Of a stretch of DNA of 64,000 nt, positions 17,501 through 24,687 are shown in pieces. The translations under genes and the position numbers were made by a program. How positions within the stretch are numbered: the first letter of the stretch is position 1; every line of letters starts with the position of its first letter. Origin of the DNA: Microbacterium terrae (GTDB taxonomy: Bacteria > Actinomycetota > Actinomycetes > Actinomycetales > Microbacteriaceae); assembly GCF_017831975.1 (NCBI RefSeq), contig NZ_JAFDSS010000001.1, forward strand, positions 2,976,001-3,040,000, in the 5' to 3' direction. Below the pieces are notes generated by a model. It was not told the DNA's origin. It worked only from the letters and a program-made list of their open reading frames with translations, and searched no databases.

Positions 17501-18697
17501 GACGCGCCCGATCGCGATCGTCAGCGCGCCCAGGGTGAGGATGTTCAGCGAGTAGCCGAAGGTCTGGATGCCGATGAAGGTGATGAGCACGCTCGTCGGG
17601 ATCGAGATCGCGGTGACGAGGGTCGCGCGCACCGACATCAGGAAGATGAGGATGACGATGACGGCGAAGACGAGGCCGAGCATGCCCTCGACCGCCAGCG
17701 TCTCGATCGACTGCTCGATGTAGGGAGCCTGGTCGAACACGACGGTGAACTCCGCACCGCCGAGCGAATCCTCGAGGTCGGGGAGGATCGCGAGCACGCC
17801 GTGCGACACGTCGACCGTGTTCGCCGCGGGGAGCTTGGTGACCGCGATCGTGAGGGCCGGCTCGCCGTCGACGCGCGAGATGCTCGTCACGGGGTCGTCG
17901 GCCTGCTCGACGGTCGCGACGTCGGCGATCGTCACCGTGCCGGCGGCGAGCTGCTCGGCCGAGCTCGGCACGAGCGGCAGCGCAGCGAGGTCGTCGACCG
18001 AGGTGATCTTCGAGCCGGTCTGCACGGTCAGCGTCTCGTCGTCCTCGGTGACCTCGCCGCCCGGGAACAGCACGCCGTTCTGGTCGAGTGCGTCGCTGAT
18101 CGCCTGCTGCGTGTAGCCGGCGGCCGCGAGCTCATCCTGGTCGGGCGTGATCGTGATGCGCTGGCCGACGCCGCCGACGACCTCGGCGCCGTCGACGCCG
18201 TCGACGTCTTCGAGCTCGGGGATGACGGATGCCTCGAGCTGCGCCTGGATCGCGTCGGGGTCGGAGTACCCCGTGACGGCGAGCTGGATCACCGGGAAGT
18301 CGTCGATGCTCGCCGAGATGACCGTCGGCTCGACGCCGTCGGGCAGGTCGATGCGGTTCAGCGCCTGGTTGATCTTCTGCTCAGCGGTGCCGAGGTCGGT
18401 GCCGTAGGTGAACGACGCCTGCACGATCGACGCGTTCGTGGTGCTCGTCGCGACCGAGGACTCGAGTCCGGGCACGCCCTGGATGGCCGACTCGATCGGT
18501 GTCGACACGTCGGTGTTGACCACCTCGGGCGAGGCGCCCGGGTACGTGCTCACCACGATCAGCGCAGGGAACTCGATGGACGGGATGAGCTCCTGCTTGA
18601 GGCTCGTCAGCGCAAGCCCTCCGAAGAGGGCGGCGACGATGGTGACCAGCGCGATGAGGGCGCGGTTCTTCAAGCTCAGGACGGCGAGGTTCGACAC
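14588..18697 (-). CDS. RND (AcrB/HAE-like) efflux transporter with long acidic, His-rich C-terminal tail
   Basis: 1369 residues from the GTG at 18697 (GAAGG six bases upstream). Residues 1 to about 1020 are a complete RND permease: an N-terminal helix (NRALIALVTIVAALFGGLAL), two large extracytoplasmic loops, and the helix-4 region GRVVDDSIVVIENIKRHY with paired Asp in the proton path. The core is followed by a 350-residue cytoplasmic tail, basic at first (KERRAAKRRGRDEGG), then highly acidic (Glu/Asp/Ser/Ala), and ending in tandem SEGEHHEGQ and HDEGQ units. The tail is not part of the RND family fold. No membrane-fusion or outer-membrane partner is encoded nearby, as expected in a monoderm. 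Substrate unknown. Confidence 0.92.
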   Translation of the reverse strand: MSNLAVLSLKNRALIALVTIVAALFGGLALTSLKQELIPSIEFPALIVVSTYPGASPEVVNTDVSTPIESAIQGVPGLESSVATSTTNASIVQASFTYGTDLGTAEQKINQALNRIDLPDGVEPTVISASIDDFPVIQLAVTGYSDPDAIQAQLEASVIPELEDVDGVDGAEVVGGVGQRITITPDQDELAAAGYTQQAISDALDQNGVLFPGGEVTEDDETLTVQTGSKITSVDDLAALPLVPSSAEQLAAGTVTIADVATVEQADDPVTSISRVDGEPALTIAVTKLPAANTVDVSHGVLAILPDLEDSLGGAEFTVVFDQAPYIEQSIETLAVEGMLGLVFAVIVILIFLMSVRATLVTAISIPTSVLITFIGIQTFGYSLNILTLGALTIAIGRVVDDSIVVIENIKRHYVGEADKKASILRGVKEVASAITSSTITTVAVFLPIAFVSDITGELFRPFAMTVTIAMLASLFVALTIVPVLAYWFLKPGKPLLDENGAEIDPEDPAAPLSRLQKGYQPILKWTLKHSWVTLLLAVLVLAGTIAAAPFMKTNFLGDSGQNTFTMTQDIGPAPSLEAESAAAEEVEAVLLDIDGIETVQVSIGTSGSALQDAFAGGGAGITYSITTDADVDQVALREEVQDAVGALEDAGEITVSTAGGGFGSSDIEVEVTAPDSGTLQEATDAVVDAIEGEDGIGQVSSNLAASLPYIAVSVDRDAAAELGLSEVAVGALVSNTMQAQSIGSIEVDDTALTVYLAASETPASLDELRELPVPTAAGFVPLEDVATVEVSEGPVSITTQGGQRTSTVTVTPSTDDLAAATSAVTLALEDVALPDSADASLGGVVSQQQDAFTQLGLAMLAAILIVYIVMVATFKSLRQPLLLLVSVPFAATGAILLQIITGVPLGVSSLIGVLMLIGIVVTNAIVLVDLVNQYREKGLSAHDATLAGGSRRLRPILMTALATIFALTPMALGITGHGGFISQPLAIVVIGGLVSSTVLTLLVLPTLYNLVEGAKERRAAKRRGRDEGGEDAVPLGAPDDDGPEAAAGEGEIVDGAPLTRRQRRAIEAAAAGGAATAVAVAVPTIEEDPDIEVAADEAAPAAVSAEAETEAVTEAVATDALTDGEAAPEGDPVAEPVVVDEAEGVSGADTDADAPVDDEPESEGDLEAEATPEAETESESESEGEAESEGAEPKATHDGADDAEPEVESEAEGDVEPEPEGDVAEATESVERESDDSAAEPEAPESDESESGESEASEPGTPDAETADSETTDSDESTPEGPSEHEDEHEPEGGEHHEGEPDGEHHEGQPEGEHHEGQHDEGQSEGEHHEGQHDEGQSEGEHHEGQSEGEHHEGQSEGDQHRGDDRSE
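14615..14815 (-). repeat. Tandem repeat encoding the His/Glu/Gly tail of the RND exporter
   Basis: Units of 27 bases (SEGEHHEGQ) and 42 bases (the same plus HDEGQ) occur about seven times with few changes, the last ones degenerate (PEGGEHHEGEPDGE). Near-identity at the DNA level suggests length change by slippage. The paired histidines with acidic residues resemble metal-binding tails. Confidence 0.85.
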
Positions 18698-18785
18698 GGA
18701 GGGCCTTCGCTGGTGAGTGGTGCAGATGGAAACCTGACCCGCGCGTGACTCCCCAGATGTGCCCGGGCCGGGCGGCCGCACGCGG

Positions 18786-18805
18786 CCGATACGGGGATGT
18801 ATCGG
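18786..18805. promoter_or_regulatory. Inverted repeat, candidate repressor operator for the RND gene
   Basis: CCGATACGGGGATGTATCGG is a 7-base inverted repeat with a six-base centre, the size of a TetR- or MarR-type site. It lies about 90 bases upstream of the RND start in the gap between that gene and fluC, close to AT-rich bases that could be the promoter. No regulator gene is adjacent. Confidence 0.5.
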
Positions 18806-18849
18806 TTCAGTATTTCACGGTCGCGTGGTGAGACCCGTCGACGATGATC

Positions 18850-19221
18850 TCAGGATGCCGCGCCCGCGAGAGCGACGCCGAGTGCGAGCCCGATCCCGGC
18901 GGCGCCGACGGCGAGCGCGGCGGTGCCGAACAGGTTGAGCGCCGCCTGCGCCCAGCGCCGCCGCTGAGCCAGCAGCACCGTCTCCACCGACACGGCGCTG
19001 AAGGTCGTGAAGCCGCCGAGCACCCCCACACCGACGACCGTGAGCACGTCGGCGGAGACCACCGGGGTGAGGAGCCCGAGCAGGAGCGAGCCGGTGAGAT
19101 TCACGACGAGGATGCCGAGCGGAAAGCCGTGCGGGCGCGGAACGACGGCATCCACGATGACGCGCATCGCCGCGCCCGCTCCCCCGGCGACCGCGGCGAG
19201 GATCACGAGCCCGAGGTTCAC
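18850..19221 (-). CDS. crcB: Fluoride channel FluC/CrcB subunit
   Basis: 123 residues, four membrane helices. VVNLTGSLLLGLL and GGFTTFSAVSVE carry the Asn and Phe-box residues that line the Fluc pore. Fluc channels are dual-topology dimers that export F-. This copy follows a second subunit with a GTGA start/stop overlap, the usual arrangement for Gram-positive two-gene channels that may form a heterodimer. Leu/Ala-rich, standard length. Confidence 0.93.
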   Translation of the reverse strand: MNLGLVILAAVAGGAGAAMRVIVDAVVPRPHGFPLGILVVNLTGSLLLGLLTPVVSADVLTVVGVGVLGGFTTFSAVSVETVLLAQRRRWAQAALNLFGTAALAVGAAGIGLALGVALAGAAS

Positions 19222-19634
19222 TCCGCAGCCTCCACGGGCTCCATGCCGCCGGGGGCATCGACGAGGCGGCGGCCGATCGCGAGCCCCATCGCAGCCCCGA
19301 GCACCCCCGCGCCGAGTGACGCCGCGACCAGCATCAGGGCGTGCAGCGGCGCCTCAGCGGCCATCCCGACCGTCTGCACGGCGAACGCGCTGTACGTGGT
19401 GAAGCCGCCCAGCACGCCGGTGCCGAGGAACCCGCGCAGCAGCGGGCGACGGTCGTCGAGCCATCCGACGACGATGCCGAGCAGCAGGGAGCCGAGCGCG
19501 TTGACCCCCATCGTGGCCCAGGCCGCGGCCGCGGGGTCGTCGATCGGAAGCACGATCAGCGCACGCGCGAACACCCCGATCGCACCGCCCGCCGCGGCGA
19601 CCGCGACCGTGCGGAGCGCGAGCGGATGCGGCAT
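19218..19634 (-). CDS. crcB: Fluoride channel FluC/CrcB subunit
   Basis: 138 residues with four predicted helices; GVNALGSLLLGIVVGW and GGFTTYSAFAVQ match the Fluc pore motifs. First gene of the two-subunit fluoride exporter pair; its TGA overlaps the GTG of the second gene. TACGGT (19641-19646, minus strand) ends six bases before the ATG, so the message appears leaderless and there is no room for a fluoride riboswitch. Confidence 0.93.
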   Translation of the reverse strand: MPHPLALRTVAVAAAGGAIGVFARALIVLPIDDPAAAAWATMGVNALGSLLLGIVVGWLDDRRPLLRGFLGTGVLGGFTTYSAFAVQTVGMAAEAPLHALMLVAASLGAGVLGAAMGLAIGRRLVDAPGGMEPVEAAE

Positions 19635-19653
19635 CCTCTCACCGTACTCCGGG

Positions 19654-19673
19654 GCGGCGGCGCGAGCCGCCGC
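19654..19673 (-). terminator. GNRA-tetraloop hairpin after the topoisomerase gene
   Basis: GCGGCGGC and GCCGCCGC form an 8-bp perfect stem closed by GCGA (minus strand TCGC) in the 48-base gap between topoisomerase IB and fluC. Probably a terminator that insulates the fluC promoter immediately downstream. Confidence 0.6.
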
Positions 19674-19682
19674 GCCCGCGAC

Positions 19683-20651
19683 TCACCTGCCGCGTCGCAG
19701 CAGGTCGCGGATCGCCGACTCCGGTGTGATCGTGAGGTCGAGCAGGTCGCCGTCGCGGTAGCGCGTGAACACGCGCGGGTCGATGTACGACCCCCGCGCC
19801 ACGGCCGGGGTGTTGCCGAGGGCGCCTGCGGTCGCCCGCACGGCGAGCGCCTCGGCGCGCTTGCGGTCGGTCTTCGAGTCGACGACCCCGATCCGCGCCA
19901 GCGCGTCGGCTGCGAGGATCGTGCCGCGGAGCGTGCGGAAGTCCTTCGCTGTGAACCTGCCGCCGGTGAGCGAGCGCACGTACGCGTTCACCTCGGCCGA
20001 GGTGAGGGGCACCCGCCGCCGGCCGCGCTCCCACGCGAGGAGGGGCGACCGCGGGCGCCCGGTGGCGAGCAGGTCGACCGCGGCGGCGAGGTCTTCGTCG
20101 TCGATCTCGATCAGCTGACGCTGCCCGCTCTTCCCGGGGAACGACAGGTGGACCGCGCCGCCGTCGACCACAGCGTCCCGCCGCTGCAGCGTCGTGAGTC
20201 CGCGGCTGCCGTGGAGCGAGAAGTACCGCTCCGACCCGATGCGCGGCGCCGCCCGGTCGAGCAGGCGGAACGAGACGGCGAGCACACGCTCTCGGTCGAT
20301 CGGCTCGCGGCGGAGCGACGTCGTCACCCGGGCCCGTGCGTGCGGGAGCGCCTCGGCGAGCCGGAGCGCGCGGGCGAACTTGCCGCGGTCCCGGCCCGCG
20401 GTCCAGTCGGGGTGATAGAGGTACTGGCGCCTGCCGGCGTCGTCGGTGCCGACCGCCTGGATGTGCCCGTCGGGGCGACGGCTGATCCACACGTCCTGCC
20501 AGGCCGGCGGGATCACGAGCGCCTGGATGCGATCGACCTGCGCGCGCGAGGCGGGTCTGCCCTTCGCATCGATGTAGCGGAATCCCGAGCCTGCGCGGAT
20601 GCGCCGGAGCCCGGGGTCGTCGTACGGGCGGACGCGCGTCAGCTTCGGCAT
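19683..20651 (-). CDS. DNA topoisomerase IB (poxvirus-like)
   Basis: 322 residues. The N-terminal domain has SGFRYIDAKGRPASRAQVDRIQALVIPPAW, and the catalytic domain has RYFSLHGSRGLTTL, KDFRTLRGT (Arg/Lys pocket) and SYIDPRVF with the nucleophilic tyrosine. It relaxes supercoils through a 3'-phosphotyrosine intermediate, without ATP. Typical length for the bacterial family. Downstream of, and probably co-transcribed with, the small SAP/Rho-N-like gene 17 bases away. Confidence 0.93.
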   Translation of the reverse strand: MPKLTRVRPYDDPGLRRIRAGSGFRYIDAKGRPASRAQVDRIQALVIPPAWQDVWISRRPDGHIQAVGTDDAGRRQYLYHPDWTAGRDRGKFARALRLAEALPHARARVTTSLRREPIDRERVLAVSFRLLDRAAPRIGSERYFSLHGSRGLTTLQRRDAVVDGGAVHLSFPGKSGQRQLIEIDDEDLAAAVDLLATGRPRSPLLAWERGRRRVPLTSAEVNAYVRSLTGGRFTAKDFRTLRGTILAADALARIGVVDSKTDRKRAEALAVRATAGALGNTPAVARGSYIDPRVFTRYRDGDLLDLTITPESAIRDLLRRGR

Positions 20652-20668
20652 CCGTCATCCACCGGCGA

Positions 20669-20938
20669 TCAGTGATTGCGGAGCATGCTGATCAGCTCCG
20701 CCTTGCGCTTGCCCGAATACCCGGTGACGCCCAGTTCCTTCGCCCGCTTCCGCAGCTCGGGCACCGTCCAGTCGTCGTATGAACCCGACTCCCCGCCCTT
20801 GCGCCCGACCGCCGCCCGCCCCTGCGCAGCGGCGGCGTTGGAGATGCGTGCCGCCTTCTCCTTCGAGGCTCCCTCATCGCGGAGCGTCTCGTAGAGCTCC
20901 GCGTCCTTCAGGCTGTTCGACCCGCGTCCTTTCGGCAT
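20669..20938 (-). CDS. Small basic protein with Rho-N/SAP-like C-terminus (DUF7218-like)
   Basis: 89 residues. The N-terminal half (MPKGRGSNSLKDAELYETLR, KAARISNAAAA) is a Lys/Arg/Ala-rich helix pair. The C-terminal 40 residues, WTVPELRKRAKELGVTGYSGKRKAELISML, are a clear Rho-N/SAP-type helix-extended-helix nucleic-acid-binding motif. AAGGAAG lies four bases before the ATG. Placed just upstream of topoisomerase IB, so a DNA-associated role is reasonable but inferred. Confidence 0.85.
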   Translation of the reverse strand: MPKGRGSNSLKDAELYETLRDEGASKEKAARISNAAAAQGRAAVGRKGGESGSYDDWTVPELRKRAKELGVTGYSGKRKAELISMLRNH

Positions 20939-21076
20939 ATCGCTTCCTTACCATCGGCTTTCCTGGCCAGTCAAGACCCTGGTCGCACCCCTGCGGTGAT
21001 GCCAGAGTCTTAGCCATACCCGGGGGCGGACGAACACGTCTGCCCAATCGGTGAGAGGAAAAAGGAGACCCCCCTC

Positions 21077-21241
21077 ATGAACCTCGTTCTCATCATCATC
21101 ATCGTGGTCGCCATCGTGTTGGCGATCGTCGGCGGCCTGGGCGAAGCGCTCAGCTGGCTGCTGTGGGTGGCACTGATCGTGGGTGTCATCGCGCTGATCG
21201 CGCTGTTGTTCCGAGTGATCAGCGGCAGCCGTCGAGGCTGA
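21077..21241 (+). CDS. 54-residue hydrophobic membrane protein
   Basis: Short gene from ATG 21077 to TGA 21241, with AAAGGAG ten bases upstream and a strong terminator 20 bases downstream, so it forms a complete transcription unit. The product is almost all Leu/Ile/Val/Ala in two helices (MNLVLIIIIVVAIVLAIVGG, then WLLWVALIVGVIALIALLFR) with a short SGSRRG tail. Small membrane proteins of this kind are often stress-linked, but nothing here shows a function. Confidence 0.75.
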   Translation: MNLVLIIIIVVAIVLAIVGGLGEALSWLLWVALIVGVIALIALLFRVISGSRRG

Positions 21242-21260
21242 CGGAACCCCACCGAGACGG

Positions 21261-21306
21261 AGCGGATGCCGCGGCCCGAAGGTCGCGGCATCCGCTCCTC
21301 TCTTTT
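21261..21306 (+). terminator. Strong intrinsic terminator
   Basis: A perfect 13-bp stem (AGCGGATGCCGCG with CGCGGCATCCGCT), ten-base loop, then CCTCTCTTTT. This is the only textbook hairpin-plus-T-tract in the window. Confidence 0.9.
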
Positions 21307-21334
21307 CACCGCTGACGCGGCGCCGGAGCGCGGC

Positions 21335-22114
21335 TCAGAGGTTCGCCTCCGCATATACGCGCAGCGCGTCGCGCACGAACTCGGCGCCTGCCGTGCCGCC
21401 CGCGCTCGTGGCGTAGTTCGCCCCGAATCGCGGGTCGGCGACGTACATCTCGCCGAGGCCGAGCACGTAGCCCTTCACGTCGCCACCGGGGGCGGCGGCG
21501 GGAGTGCCGGGGATGCCGGTCAGCCACTCGACGTGCCGCTTCGCGACCGCCTGGGCTTCGTCGCTGTCGGGCGCGATGCCGCTCTCCGCGGCCGCGATCC
21601 AGTCGCGACCGAGGTCTGACACCTGCTGCTGCCAGGCAGCCTTGGCGTCGGCATCCATCGATCGCCACCAGCGGTCGCTGTCGGCGTAGGCCTGGGTGCC
21701 CCAGCGCTGTTCGACCTCGTCCTTGTACTGCGTGTGGTCGAAGCCGTCGAACATGTTCTCTGCCATCAGTCGTTCACCTCCTTCCAATGCTGTGATCGTC
21801 GATTCGACCGACGCGATCTGCCGCGCCAGCCGGTCCTGCTCCTGTCGCAGGAGCGACAGGTGGGTCTCGAGTGCATGCGTCTCGGATGCCGAGTGGTCGA
21901 GCACATCGCCGATCTGCGGCAGACCGAGCCCGAGTTCGCGCAGCAGCAGGATGCGCTGCAGCCGCACCAGCGCCGCCTGGTCGTACTGGCGGTAGCCGTT
22001 GTAGCCGATGCTCGACGGAGCGAGCAGCCCGATGTCGTCGTAGTGACGGAGCGTGCGGCTCGTGGTGCCGGCGAGCTTCGCGATCTGCTGGATCGACCAC
22101 TCGTTCTCGTTCAT
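21335..22114 (-). CDS. MerR-family regulator with TipAS ligand-binding domain
   Basis: 259 residues. Residues 1-70 form a MerR winged helix (WSIQQIAKLAGTTSRTLRHYDDIGLL, GYRQYDQAALVRLQRILLLRELG), followed by a coiled coil (about 75-115). The C-terminal part (120-259, MFDGFDHTQYKDEVEQRWG) is the TipAS antibiotic-recognition domain. Such proteins activate their own promoter when bound to thiopeptides or other drugs. The upstream region has the 19-base promoter spacer and inverted repeat expected for autoregulation. TAGCGT ends seven bases before the ATG, so the message is probably leaderless. An in-frame GTG nine bases upstream is an alternative. Confidence 0.92.
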   Translation of the reverse strand: MNENEWSIQQIAKLAGTTSRTLRHYDDIGLLAPSSIGYNGYRQYDQAALVRLQRILLLRELGLGLPQIGDVLDHSASETHALETHLSLLRQEQDRLARQIASVESTITALEGGERLMAENMFDGFDHTQYKDEVEQRWGTQAYADSDRWWRSMDADAKAAWQQQVSDLGRDWIAAAESGIAPDSDEAQAVAKRHVEWLTGIPGTPAAAPGGDVKGYVLGLGEMYVADPRFGANYATSAGGTAGAEFVRDALRVYAEANL

Positions 22115-22121
22115 GTCCTTC

Positions 22122-22152
22122 ACGCTAAACCTTGACGTTGCGTCAATGTCAA
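22122..22152 (-). promoter_or_regulatory. MerR-type autoregulated promoter
   Basis: On the minus strand TTGACA (22152-22147) and TAGCGT (22127-22122) are separated by 19 bases, the long spacer that MerR proteins correct by DNA twisting. The spacer and -35 include TTGAC-N5-GTCAA and CTTGAC-N11-GTCAAG dyads. Confidence 0.8.
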
Positions 22153-22161
22153 GAACGGGTC

Positions 22162-22219
22162 TTGACGAACTCGCGATATATCGTGTTATCCTGCTCTCAA
22201 CGCGATATATCGCGATATA
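22162..22219 (+). promoter_or_regulatory. Promoter with two GATATATCG operators (PadR-type) for the DUF4097-padR operon
   Basis: TTGACG (22162-22167) and a TTATCC/TATCCT -10 (22186-22192) frame a promoter. CGCGATATATCGTG (22172-22185) lies in the spacer and CGCGATATATCGCGATATA (22201-22219) just downstream. The 17-base block CGCGATATATCGTGTTA recurs exactly, on the other strand, before the gene at 25059. Confidence 0.75.
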
Positions 22220-22241
22220 GACCAGACCTTGGAGAAGCATC

Positions 22242-23099
22242 ATGACCCTGGAGAAGTGGCTCATCCACCCGGGCGAAACGCGCGTGATCGACATCGAGAC
22301 CGTGCGCTCGCTCAAGATCGGACTCGTCGGCGGACAGATCGACGTCATCGCCCACGACGAGCCGGGTGCCCGCATCGAGGTGCACGGCGTCACCGTGAAG
22401 GACCTCCGCATCGAAGTGACCGGCGAGGCCGTCGAGATCGACCACCCGCAGCTGCGGTGGGACAACTTCCTCGAGGTGTTCCGCAACTTCGGCGCCGGCG
22501 GCCCCAAGGCCGAGATCAGCGTCGCCGTCCCCCGCGACGTCGCCCTGAACCTCGGCGTCGTGAGCGCCAGCGCCCTCGTCTCGGGCATCCGCCGCGACGC
22601 ATCCGTCAACACCGTCTCGGGCGACATCATCGTCGACGGCCTCACCGGCGACCTCAAGGTCAACGCGGTCTCGGGCGACGTGCAGGTGCGCGAGCTGGTC
22701 GGCGCCATCGGCGCCAACAGCGTCTCGGGCGACGTGGCCGTCACCGGATCGGTGCACCGCGCCGCCATCGACACCGTCTCGGGATCGACCTTCGTCGACA
22801 CGACCGGCACCGTGCACAGCGTCAACCTCAACACCGTCAGCGGCAACGCCACCGTGCGCCTCGACGAGGGGTTCCCCGCCAACTACGTGTTCCGCAGCGT
22901 CAGCGGCAAGGTCCAGGTCGACGGCGTCGTGCGCTCGGGCAACGGCGCCGGCCCCACCACGAACTTCACCGGATCGGTCGGCGAGCTCAGCGGCACCTTC
23001 GCCGACGTGCGCGCGAACACCGTCTCGGGCGATGTGACCGTGCTGCGTCACGGCAGCCGCACCCCCGAGGCGACAGCCGGACTCGACGAGGAGTGGTGA
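22242..23099 (+). CDS. DUF4097-family beta-helix protein
   Basis: 285 residues with no signal peptide. From about residue 115 a repeating NTVSGD/NAVSGD/NSVSGD motif (period roughly 18-22) builds a right-handed beta-solenoid, the DUF4097 fold. The N-terminal part (WLIHPGETRVIDIETVRSLKIGLVGG) is the conserved cap. The family is linked to bacterial envelope-stress and PadR loci, but biochemical function is unknown. GGAG seven bases before the ATG. Its TGA overlaps the padR ATG by one base (TGATG), so the two are coupled. Confidence 0.9.
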   Translation: MTLEKWLIHPGETRVIDIETVRSLKIGLVGGQIDVIAHDEPGARIEVHGVTVKDLRIEVTGEAVEIDHPQLRWDNFLEVFRNFGAGGPKAEISVAVPRDVALNLGVVSASALVSGIRRDASVNTVSGDIIVDGLTGDLKVNAVSGDVQVRELVGAIGANSVSGDVAVTGSVHRAAIDTVSGSTFVDTTGTVHSVNLNTVSGNATVRLDEGFPANYVFRSVSGKVQVDGVVRSGNGAGPTTNFTGSVGELSGTFADVRANTVSGDVTVLRHGSRTPEATAGLDEEW

Positions 23100-23707
23100 T
23101 GAGCCCCGTCTTCTCGCACGGCGACCTCCGCCTCTACCTGCTGAACCTCCTCGACGAGGGCCCGCGCCACGGGTACGACATCATGCAGGCACTGGCCGAT
23201 CGCACGGGCGGCACCTACACCCCCAGCGCGGGCACCATCTACCCGCGCCTCGCCAAGCTCGAGGAGGAGGGTCTCGTCTCGAAGTCGATCGACGGACGCA
23301 AGACCGTCTATGCGATCACCGAGGCGGGTCACGCCGAGGTCGTCGCCCGCGCCGGCGAGCTCGAGGGCATCGAAGCAGGCCTCACCGACTCGGTGAGGCT
23401 CATCGCAGACGAAGTGCGCGGCAGCGTGCGCGAGGCGATGAAGAGCCTGCGGGCAGACCTCGCGGCCGCCGGTCGCACCGAGCGCGAGTCCGCGCCGCGG
23501 CCGGCACCCGAAGACGACCCGCGGGTGCACAGCCGCGAGCAGGTGCAGCGGGCGGATGCCGCGGTGAACGAGTTCCGCGCCCGCGTGCGCAGCGACGTGC
23601 GCACCCACGTGGCGCGCGGCGGCGAGCTCGCGGCATCCGTCGTCGACGAACTGGTCGGCGAACTCGACCGTGTCGCCCGCGACATCACCCGCGCGTTGCG
23701 CAGCTGA
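23099..23707 (+). CDS. PadR-family transcriptional regulator
   Basis: 202 residues. The winged helix (residues 8-85) reads LRLYLLNLLDEGPRHGYDIMQAL, TPSAGTIYPRLAKLEEEGLV and RKTVYAITEAG, the PadR signature. An extended C-terminal helical region (about 90-202), rich in Arg/Glu/Ala, resembles a long dimerising coiled coil. Second gene of the DUF4097 operon, and so probably the protein binding the GATATATCG repeats in its own promoter and at the 25059 promoter. The ligand is unknown. Confidence 0.92.
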   Translation: MSPVFSHGDLRLYLLNLLDEGPRHGYDIMQALADRTGGTYTPSAGTIYPRLAKLEEEGLVSKSIDGRKTVYAITEAGHAEVVARAGELEGIEAGLTDSVRLIADEVRGSVREAMKSLRADLAAAGRTERESAPRPAPEDDPRVHSREQVQRADAAVNEFRARVRSDVRTHVARGGELAASVVDELVGELDRVARDITRALRS

Positions 23708-23712
23708 CCCGC

Positions 23713-23780
23713 CGTTCGTCTCGTCGCTTCTCGCTCAACGACTCCGGCCGTTGAGCGAGGGGCGAGGCGAAACGCCCGCA
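23713..23780. repeat. Degenerate inverted pair of the dispersed repeat
   Basis: A reverse unit (TTCGTCTCGTCGCTTCTCGC then TCAACGACT) and a forward unit (CGTTGAGCGAGGGGCGAGGC then GAAACGCCCG) face each other across five bases and form a hairpin. They fill the gap between the convergent padR and USP genes. Confidence 0.8.
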
Positions 23781-23792
23781 CCCGCCCGCGCG

Positions 23793-24338
23793 TCAGGCCG
23801 GCCAGATCTCCTGGTCGTCGGGCACCGGCTCGCCGAGGGGCACGACCAGCAGCGGCCGGTGCTGGCGGTGCGCCAGACGGGCGGCGACCGATCCCGTGAA
23901 GAACTCGCGGATCGACTCGCCGAGACCCTGCTTACGGGTGCCCACGACGAGCAGTCGTGCGTCGACCTTCTCGGCGAGGTGCTTGATCGCCATCGCCGGG
24001 TCGCCGACGAGCTGACGGAGGCTCCAGTCCACACCGCTGCCCTCGAGCACCGAGGCAGCGGTCGCCTTCACGACATCGAGCTCGCCCTCGCCGGCGGCGA
24101 TGTTGAGGTCGATCGGGGCGGAGTGCACATAGCCGTCGGGGTCTTCATAGGTGACGAACCGCGTCACGTCGACGTGCACCACCAGGAGCGGGGCTCCCAT
24201 GAGCTTCGCGTACCGCGCACCCTCTTTGAGGACGCGCGTGGACTGCTCGGGGATCACTCCCACGATCACCGCTCCGTGCACCGCGAGATCGGCGTCGTCG
24301 GCGGGGTGGTTGGTGGCGTCGGGTGCCTCGTCGGTCAT
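23793..24338 (-). CDS. Universal stress protein (UspA family)
   Basis: 181 residues, single Usp domain. The core starts AVIVGVIPEQSTRVLKEGARYAKLMGAPLLVVHVDVTR, and the nucleotide-binding loop region is VVGTRKQGLGESIREFFTGSVAARLAHRQHRPLLVVPLG (the usual G-2x-G-9x-G(S/T) ATP motif is present in modified form). Cytoplasmic. Single gene, divergent from DUF3073, with GGAG nine bases before the ATG. Confidence 0.9.
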   Translation of the reverse strand: MTDEAPDATNHPADDADLAVHGAVIVGVIPEQSTRVLKEGARYAKLMGAPLLVVHVDVTRFVTYEDPDGYVHSAPIDLNIAAGEGELDVVKATAASVLEGSGVDWSLRQLVGDPAMAIKHLAEKVDARLLVVGTRKQGLGESIREFFTGSVAARLAHRQHRPLLVVPLGEPVPDDQEIWPA

Positions 24339-24507
24339 GCGTCTTCGCTCCTCGTCGACTGGTGCAACGGTGCCGTCGCCGCTGTCGTGCGGAGGCGCCG
24401 TGGTATCCTGAATGCTACTCTTACCGGCTCGCGGCCGGATTCGTGAATACCCGGGTCTGCAGCTTCGTGAGCCTCAGCAGCCCGCGATCAATATGAGGGG
24501 GTCTCGC

Positions 24508-24684
24508 ATGGGGCGTGGCCGTCAGAAGGCGAAGAACACCAAGATCGCCCGCGACCTGAAGTACGACACGTACAACGTGAACTACTCGGCGCTGGAGCGC
24601 GAACTTGGGTCCCACACCGACGAGCAGTACGTCGACAAGTGGGCCGATCAGTACTCCGACGAGTACGAAGACGAGAAGGCGTAG
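24508..24684 (+). CDS. DUF3073 protein
   Basis: 58 residues starting MGRGRQKAKNTKIARDLKYD, the invariant opening of the actinobacterial DUF3073 family (Rv0810c in Mycobacterium tuberculosis, also near purF/purM). The basic N-terminus is followed by a very acidic C-terminus (DKWADQYSDEYEDEKA). GAGGGGG lies about six bases upstream; TATCCT at 24404-24409 is a possible -10. A start 15 bases further upstream would add MRGSR but lacks the family's conserved beginning. Function unknown. Confidence 0.9.
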   Translation: MGRGRQKAKNTKIARDLKYDTYNVNYSALERELGSHTDEQYVDKWADQYSDEYEDEKA

Positions 24685-24687
24685 CCC

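Noticed and set aside
19635..19682. Fluoride riboswitch before the fluC pair
   Set aside because: Only 48 bases separate the genes, most of them in a hairpin of the upstream gene, and the start appears leaderless.
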